20,527 nt of DNA from Paulinella micropora (Eukaryota > Cercozoa > Imbricatea > Euglyphida): the NCBI GenBank assembly GCA_009731375.1, contig BJOX01000090.1, forward strand, positions 14,092-34,618, given 5' to 3'. This document shows, piece by piece, positions 15,246-20,527 of this stretch; position 1 is the first letter of the stretch; each line of letters starts with the position of its first letter. The notes below the pieces were generated by a model that saw only the letters and a list, made by a program, of their open reading frames with translations, did not search any database and was not told where the DNA came from. Both the position numbers and the translations under genes were made by a program.

Positions 15246-16050
15246 TGAGGGACAAGAAGACCCACTCTACCTGTACGGGAGATACATATCCGACAGTACA
15301 AGCTGCAGGCCTACTTGAACGCGCTGCGAGTCAGGTCGGTTGTAAAACATCAACCCACGAACAAGCAAACCGGCCATGAATCACATATATCCGAGTGGTT
15401 TCCTTACCTATTTGCCAAGGTTTGTGAGAAGGGAGTGTCCCTTTCTCACAGCAATGCGTCACAGTAACCTTGTCCCATCTCCAAACAGACCGAAAACGGC
15501 ATGCTCTTTCTGCAAAACCATTCCCCATAGTTCCCCTTATATGCCCCTGCGTTCAGAAACCCACGCCCGACACTCACACCACATGAAACCCATATTTATG
15601 CATCCTGAGCTGCAAGCTGTCAGACCCAAAAACGCCTGTCTGTCAGCAACACAAGCCCCGGACCACTCACAAACAGATTATAAGTAGACCTGCAACTCAA
15701 GAAAATCATTGCACATACCTGTTTGCACGCCCCTGGACCCAAAACATCTAAAAAAAAAGCACATAACCCCAGGAAGCGCATCAGAAAAATTCCCCCCCTC
15801 TCCCCTATTTTCTCTCGACGTCTCTTTTCAACAGAAAATTTCCGAGAAACAGAGGAAAATTTCCATACCCCGTTTATTGTTTAGCGACTCCAGATTGTTA
15901 CGATAGTAGGATATTTAATAAACAGATAACTGTTACTAACGATATGAAGACTGAGGAATACCTAAAGTAGGGACTCCGTAATCTCCAGACCAAGGATTAA
16001 CCGACAGACCGGAACGATCAGTATTGCCATTATGTATCGGGTGGGCCGGC
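15246..16050. other. No recognisable gene; one hairpin at 15424-15450
   Basis: I see no supported gene. A strong inverted repeat GTGAGAAGGGA / TCCCTTTCTCAC with a 3-base loop lies at about 15424-15450. The remainder is mixed-composition sequence with an A-rich, C-rich bias. Confidence 0.5.
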
Positions 16051-16051
16051 A

Positions 16052-16142
16052 TACTAACCCTAACCCTAATCATAACACTAACCCTAACCCTAACACTAAC
16101 CCTAACCCTAACCTTAACTCTAACACTAACACTAATTCTAAC
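16052..16142. repeat. Interstitial telomeric repeat array (CCCTAA)n
   Basis: About 15 imperfect units of CTAACC, with CTAACA and CTAATC variants, equal to TTAGGG on the other strand. Perfect neighbouring units grade into diverged ones toward 16142. Confidence 0.9.
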
Positions 16143-16145
16143 TCT

Positions 16146-17140
16146 TCATTCTCTCAGTCAGTCCCAACTTGTGAGGATTTTTTCAGCTTACATGTAAAAA
16201 CTTTTAATGATGAACAGTTACGGATTTACTAAAGGGAGTCCCGAGTCATATCAGCTTATTCAACTGAGTTGAGATTTTCAAGTTATCGCCGTCGGAATTT
16301 GGGGCCTGACGTGCGTTGCTCTAACGTCTGCCAACTAAGCGTTTACGTGATGGACAACTTTTTGCATTTATTAATAAATTTAAACAATTCAAGTTGACAC
16401 ACACTGCCACAGAAAATATTAACAAATATACTAATCGGCTAGAGGGTCGGATTTCTGTCCCTACCGCCTGGCGCATGATCACTGGAACATCTCGGACTGT
16501 CTCCAGTAATTCGATAAATATTAGCTTATGAGCTAGCACTGAGCCAGCCCGAGGGCGTTGACTCATAAGACAGTCACCCTGACCATGTTACGCTACCGTG
16601 CGCTGCCTAGGCCACCAAGCACTTGCTAGTGAGAGCAACGTTTCATACCTGCTTAGCTCGGGCACGTCTTCTTTAGAGTCCTTATGGGTGATCACGCGCA
16701 ACATAATGCGATTTCCATCTCATTTTTCTGCGACACCTGTACTGCTCTGACAATGCTAAACGCACCGTTTGAAAGCAATAGGGGCCTTCAATTGATCCGC
16801 GCGTTGCATGGCCGTAGCTCAAAGACATCGAACGAGGAAACTATAAATGTTTTTGCTGAACATCCTACAGAATGCATGACATGCCTTGATGACTGGTCTG
16901 CTGGTTCCGGTGCAATCGTGCTGCGAGTGGTCGTCCGATCCTTCGACTTGAGGTCTTGACATGAGATGCGTTGATGCTCTCGAACCAGCCCGCCTGCAGC
17001 TTTTTTGCCGGTCGCGTCGCCAGTCATCGGCAGCGCTGACATTATGCCTGCGTGCCTGTATGGTGGGACACACTACTCCCCCTCATCTTGCGGCCCCTCC
17101 TAGACTCTAGTAGCAGTCTCCACTCTGCAATTGTGGGATC
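16146..17140. other. No recognisable gene
   Basis: Short ORFs on both strands (for example 16321-16566 and 16788-17073, minus) show no motif I recognise. Composition is ordinary and without microsatellites. It may hold decayed transposon sequence. Confidence 0.4.
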
Positions 17141-17240
17141 GTGCTGAGCCTCTTCAGGAGGCCGGGAAGCCTCGTTGAAAACCCAAGCATATTCATCCTT
17201 GGATTGCCGGCCGCGGTCGTTGCTAGGGCTCTAGGGTGTG

Positions 17241-17639
17241 TTATTCTCGCCAGTCGTGCTCTGCGTCGTGCAGTTCGCGCAGGGCGGCCAGGAAGCCCAG
17301 CACGTGTCCCACCGCGCAGACTGGCGCTTCCGCCTCCGCCTCGGTCGGTCCGCTGTTGGCGCGGAATAGCCCGCCGACCATTTTCTCCTTCTTGCGCGCC
17401 TTGGCTGGCGGCACGGGCGGCAGCGAGGCGGAGAGGTGTAGCGGGTCGTGCGAAAAGAAGAGGCGATCGCAGATGAGTCCCGGGCCGCTCTTACCCTCGC
17501 GACGCCACAGCTCCTGCAGCGCCCGACCGTCTGCAACACAACACGCACAAGAGAAAAGAGAGAGAGAGAGAGAGAGGGGGGGGGGGGGGANNNNNNNNNN
17601 GGGGGGGGGGGGGGGGGGGGGGGGGGAAGGGAGGGAGGA

Positions 17640-17703
<64 letters not shown>

Positions 17704-17862
17704 AGCGAGATAAAGAGAGGCGACGAGAGGCGAAGAGAGGCAAGGAGAGGCAAAGAGAAGCAAAGAGATGCAGAAAAAAATGTAAGCTTGAAGCGGACAG
17801 AGGCTATGTGAGGCGAGACCCATGTGCTGCTTGGCGACGCGCGCCACCACTGACTCGTGCAC
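17241..17862 (-). CDS. Last two exons of an unrecognised protein-coding gene
   Basis: The penultimate exon 17862-17820 (acceptor TTGGCAG, donor GTCTCG) encodes VHESVVARVAKQHM. A split aspartate codon joins it to the terminal exon 17530-17241 (acceptor GTTGCAG), which encodes GRALQELWRREGKSGPG, LICDRLFFSHDPLHL, a basic AKARKKEKM segment, an alanine/glutamate-rich stretch, and a final helix VGHVLGFLAALRELHD before HDWRE and TAA (17243-17241). The codon bias is GC-rich like that of the cysteine synthase-like exons, and the phases agree. I do not recognise the family. Upstream exons should lie above 17862; a weak candidate of 28 bases is at 18641-18614, after a strong pyrimidine tract. Confidence 0.65.
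17578..17700. repeat. Poly-G, gap and (GA)n in an intron
   Basis: Poly-G on both sides of a 10-N gap (17591-17600), then (GA)n to 17700. It lies between the two exons of the unrecognised gene. Confidence 0.92.
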
Positions 17863-18000
17863 CTGCCAAGCCAACGACACAGCAACACACACACACACAC
17901 ACACAACACAACGACAGTCAAACAGACCACGCGCCACCACCGACTCGTGCACCTGCCAACCCAACGACACAGCAACACACACACACACACAAACACAAGG
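17841..18000. repeat. 90-bp tandem duplication covering an intron/exon border
   Basis: The stretch from GCGCCACCAC to the CA microsatellite occurs at 17841-17905 and again at 17931-17995, exactly 90 bases apart with about two mismatches in the first 50. The duplicate repeats the acceptor and the first eight codons (VHESVVAR) of the penultimate exon and then diverges. Confidence 0.88.
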
Positions 18001-18124
18001 CAACCACAACACACCACGTTAAATAGAGCGCATCAATGACATTTGCACCACGAAAATAACACACGGAGCACAAAGCATGCGCTATGAATAACAAGGCACT
18101 GAAGTACACAATAACATAACCAAA

Positions 18125-18125
<1 letters not shown>

Positions 18126-18163
<38 letters not shown>

Positions 18164-18195
18164 NNNNNNNNNNCCCCCCCCCCTCTCTCTCTCTT
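18126..18195. other. Poly-C around an assembly gap
   Basis: About 38 C residues, ten Ns (18164-18173), then ten C and a short CT run. Confidence 0.95.
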
Positions 18196-18229
18196 ACACA
18201 CCCAACAAACTAAACACACAAAAACACAT

Positions 18230-18500
18230 GTATATAATAATGTGAAATATTATATATATAATATATATATATATATATGTATGTATGTATGTATGTATGC
18301 ATGTATGTATGTATTCATATATTAAGTATAAATATATACATGTTCTGTATACTTTTGACAACAGCTACACAAGTACTGGGCAGATACTTCCCTTTATGCA
18401 TAGCATCACATGTGTTTGTATGTATGCTGTGCATGCTTTCATGATGCATGCATTTATGTATGTATGTATGTATGTATGTATGTATGTATGTGCGTCTGCA
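18230..18500. repeat. (TA)n and (TATG)n microsatellites
   Basis: TA repeats at about 18249-18278, TATG units at 18278-18315 and again at 18456-18491. Confidence 0.88.
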
Positions 18501-18760
18501 TACATATCGCCCTACGCCAGACATCGATCATGTTGTGTGGCGAGACAGCGCTCCAAAGCAAACACAAGCGCACACAAGTACGCAAGGCAGCATACACACA
18601 TAGACACACGCACGTTTCTGTTGCGGTGTTGTTTGGACCGACTGCGGGATACAGAGGAGAAGAGGAGAGCACAAGAGAAAATCAATTTATCAACCATGTC
18701 TGTGAAATCATGAGTGCGCAAGTGCTTAATTCTGTGAGTGTGTGTGTATGTGTGTGTCTT

Positions 18761-18814
18761 GGGGGGGGGGGGGGGGGGGGGGGGGGGNNNNNNNNNNGCG
18801 CCACACGCAACAAA

Positions 18815-18874
<60 letters not shown>

Positions 18875-18898
18875 CTCTGTCTCTGTCTGTCTGTCTAT

Positions 18899-18965
<67 letters not shown>

Positions 18966-19051
18966 CTCTATCTCTCTCTGTCTCTGTCTCTGTCTCTGTC
19001 TCTCTGTCTCTCTCTCTGTCTCTGTCTCTCTGTCTCTCTCTCTCTCTCTCT

Positions 19052-19117
<66 letters not shown>
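18761..19117. repeat. Poly-G, gap and long (CT)n tract
   Basis: Twenty-seven G residues, a 10-N gap (18788-18797), then about 300 bases of CT repeats with CTGT variants and a TA core (18940-18965). Confidence 0.95.
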
Positions 19118-19122
<5 letters not shown>

Positions 19123-19125
19123 CCC

Positions 19126-19455
19126 TGTCTGCTGTTCCACTTGGCGGAGTGGTGTGTTGTGCGGGCGGGTTTGTCCTGTGCCGCCTGAGTCTGCTGCTCC
19201 GATACGGGACTGCCAACAGGATTGGCCAGCTTGAATGGAGAAGAGCTGCTGCCGCCACCGCCGCTGCTACACACACAACAAGGACAACAACGTTAGCCAG
19301 CTGAGGCTCCCACACGGGACTGGCCAGCTTGAACAGGGATAAGCCCCCGCCGCCGCTGCTTCTGCATACACACAACAAGAACAACAAGCGCCTGAGCCTC
19401 TCACGCGAGGGTGGCTAGCTGGAACGGGAAAGAGCCCCTGCCGCCGCTGCGAACA
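19126..19455 (-). repeat. Three tandem exon-like modules of about 100 bp
   Basis: Read on the minus strand, each module has a (GT)n or GTT-rich stretch, an AG, GGCGG repeats, and then a conserved stretch: RGSFPFQLATLA (near 19405-19445), GGLSLFKLASPVWEP (near 19305-19355) and GSSSPFKLANPVGSP (near 19205-19255). The last module stays open to about 19126 (EQQTQAAQDKPARTTHHSAK). The conserved protein phrase and the acceptor-like border suggest duplicated exons of a minus-strand gene, but a diverged minisatellite is also possible. Confidence 0.5.
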
Positions 19456-19467
19456 ACGACAACAACG

Positions 19468-19511
<44 letters not shown>

Positions 19512-19595
19512 AACAATAACAACAACAACGACGACGACGACGACAACGACAACGACAACAACAACAACAACAATAACAATAATAACAATAATAAT

Positions 19596-19629
<34 letters not shown>

Positions 19630-19630
19630 C
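19450..19630. repeat. (CAA)n with CGA and TAA variants
   Basis: Trinucleotide tract of AAC units with AAT and ACG interruptions. The ORFs across it are threonine or valine/leucine runs and are not genes. Confidence 0.95.
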
Positions 19631-19674
19631 CGGCAACAACATAAACAGACATAGCGTTAGGTATAGCAGTGTAG

Positions 19675-19723
19675 AAATACTTGCTGTTGGGTCAAGACCC
19701 TGTGGGATATCATGGAACAGCTT
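19675..19723 (-). pseudogene. Degenerate copy of the neighbouring terminal exon
   Basis: The minus strand reads KLFHDIPQGLDPTAS, aligning without gaps to KLLLEVQQGLKHNNK of the exon at 19804-19897. The surrounding plus-strand text also aligns (AGACATAGCGTTAGG with AGATATAGAATTAGG). The copy lacks the stop codon at the matching place. Confidence 0.45.
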
Positions 19724-19803
19724 GCGATAGACGCAGATATATAGTATAAATGAATTTCATGAACAGAAGCAGATATAGAATTAGGCGCGGCGGTGCAGTC
19801 GGA

Positions 19804-19897
19804 CTACTTGTTGTTGTGCTTGAGGCCCTGCTGCACTTCCAGCAGCAGCTTGGGGAAGACTGTCGACAACTGGTCAGCAGAAAAATACTCGTGGTAA
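19804..19897 (-). CDS. Terminal exon of an unrecognised gene
   Basis: After a (GT)n-rich acceptor ending GTGTGCAG, the exon reads YHEYFSADQLSTVFPKLLLE and then VQQGLKHNNK, followed by TAG (19806-19804). The first base of the exon completes a codon split in the previous exon, which is not seen. The amphipathic C-terminal helix is plausible protein, but the family is not recognised. The previous exon probably lies beyond the SINE, outside the window. Confidence 0.5.
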
Positions 19898-19899
19898 CT

Positions 19900-19933
19900 G
19901 CACACACACACATACATACATACACACATAAAT

Positions 19934-19964
<31 letters not shown>

Positions 19965-19984
19965 TACATACATACGTACATACA

Positions 19985-20016
<32 letters not shown>

Positions 20017-20033
20017 CATACATACATACATGC
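19900..20033. repeat. (CATA)n and (CA)n microsatellites
   Basis: CA units directly upstream of the exon acceptor (in gene direction), then CATA units to 20033. Confidence 0.92.
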
Positions 20034-20049
20034 ATAAGTCTTCTAGCAC

Positions 20050-20315
20050 CTAGACTATCAGCTTTCTGCGTTCTCCTAGCCTTCGTTGGTGGCCTGTCTC
20101 TGCGCCTTGTGTCTGAGCACAAGGATTGTTAGAAGGGCTTGCGAACGGGCCGCTGACCAAGCAAGGACAGCAACAAGAGGCTAAGGACCAAGCCTCTCGA
20201 AGGTAAGAAGGTTCATCACCCTTGTTCTGATGGAGTAGCATAGTCTCGCAACGAGCCATTTTCCCAGAAGTTAGAGACTTTTTTGCATGGCTGACAGGAC
20301 ACTCCACTGTCAGAT
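20050..20315. other. No recognisable feature
   Basis: Mixed-composition sequence. The minus-strand ORF 20050-20307 has no recognisable motif. Confidence 0.4.
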
Positions 20316-20347
20316 TTATTACTACTAATATTAATTATTATTATTGT

Positions 20348-20527
20348 GGCACCGCGATAGCCCAGTGGTTAAGGTCTACCATCTGGGACCTGTCGCCAGT
20401 TCGATTCCCGTCGGTGCCAGTATTTTCAATGGATATTTTCTTTGAAAGTATTGGTCTGTCTGGAAGGCTTGGAGCTGCCTTGCGGGGGTGTCAGTAGAGC
20501 CTATCGTCAAATCTTCGTACTCCCCTC
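20348..20527 (+). mobile_element. tRNA-derived SINE copy 2, cut by window end
   Basis: The first 71 bases (20348-20418) are a tRNA-like head. The ends GGCACCG and CGGTGCC pair perfectly, an A-box-like TAGCCCAGTGGTTAAGG lies at about 20358-20374, and a B box GTTCGATTCCC at 20399-20409. The head is followed by the body shared with copy 1. It sits directly after a TTA-rich stretch (20315-20345). The T-arm no longer pairs well, so this is an element and not a tRNA gene. An internal RNA polymerase III promoter is expected. Confidence 0.82.

Noticed and set aside
18614-18641. A 28-base exon after a strong pyrimidine tract
   Set aside because: Both borders fit splice consensus, but the frame and product cannot be tied to a neighbouring exon, so it is mentioned only as a candidate.
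18410-19304. Long Ser/Leu-rich and Arg/Glu-rich ORFs
   Set aside because: They are translations of (CT)n and cross an assembly gap.
20348-20418. A functional tRNA gene
   Set aside because: The acceptor stem pairs and A and B boxes are present, but the T-arm does not pair properly and the same head is attached to a shared body in another copy, so it is a SINE.

Overview
The window is nuclear DNA of a eukaryote. The evidence is split genes with GT-AG introns, a 12-base microexon, interstitial TTAGGG-type telomeric repeats, a tRNA-derived SINE, remnants of LTR and non-LTR retrotransposons, and a very heavy load of microsatellites. The lineage cannot be fixed from sequence alone; a unicellular alga or other protist with a repeat-rich genome fits best. 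Every protein-coding sequence I could support lies on the minus strand. Eight runs of N mark assembly gaps, nearly all abutting poly-G or poly-C tracts.

Left part (1-4700): a (TTA)n tract, a 5'-truncated SINE copy, a decayed Gag region with a CCHC zinc knuckle (minus strand, probably Ty1/copia-type), a short acidic/serine-rich ORF, AT-rich DNA, and about 1.4 kb of nearly pure pyrimidine sequence (CTT, CCT, CCTTT repeats).

Centre (4725-10900): the main gene. Joining about 20 small exons on the minus strand, each with GT-AG borders and matching phase, gives a protein of about 355 residues of the PLP-dependent cysteine synthase family with a predicted N-terminal membrane anchor. Exons average about 53 nt, the smallest is 12 nt, and only about 17 percent of the gene is coding. 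None of the large ORFs across this region shows the gene, because each exon is short and the introns carry the microsatellites. Exon 3 is flanked by long inverted (TATC)n/(GATA)n tracts.

Right of the gene (11000-15200): a (TTG)n tract just upstream of the start codon, a 5'-truncated non-LTR retrotransposon fragment (reverse transcriptase thumb plus a zinc-finger/PD-(D/E)XK-like endonuclease domain), and a composite satellite block. The block has units of about 170 bp with a perfect CGCAAATATTTGCG palindrome, interrupted by units of about 140 bp that each fold into a hairpin whose stem changes are compensatory.

Right part (15200-20527): low-information DNA, an interstitial telomeric array, the last two exons of an unrecognised gene (17241-17862) with a 90-bp tandem duplication of its intron/exon border, a three-copy exon-like module (19126-19455), the terminal exon of another unrecognised gene (19804-19897) with a degenerate copy beside it, more microsatellites, and a second SINE copy with intact A and B boxes running off the end. 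The two SINE copies bracket the window in the same orientation.
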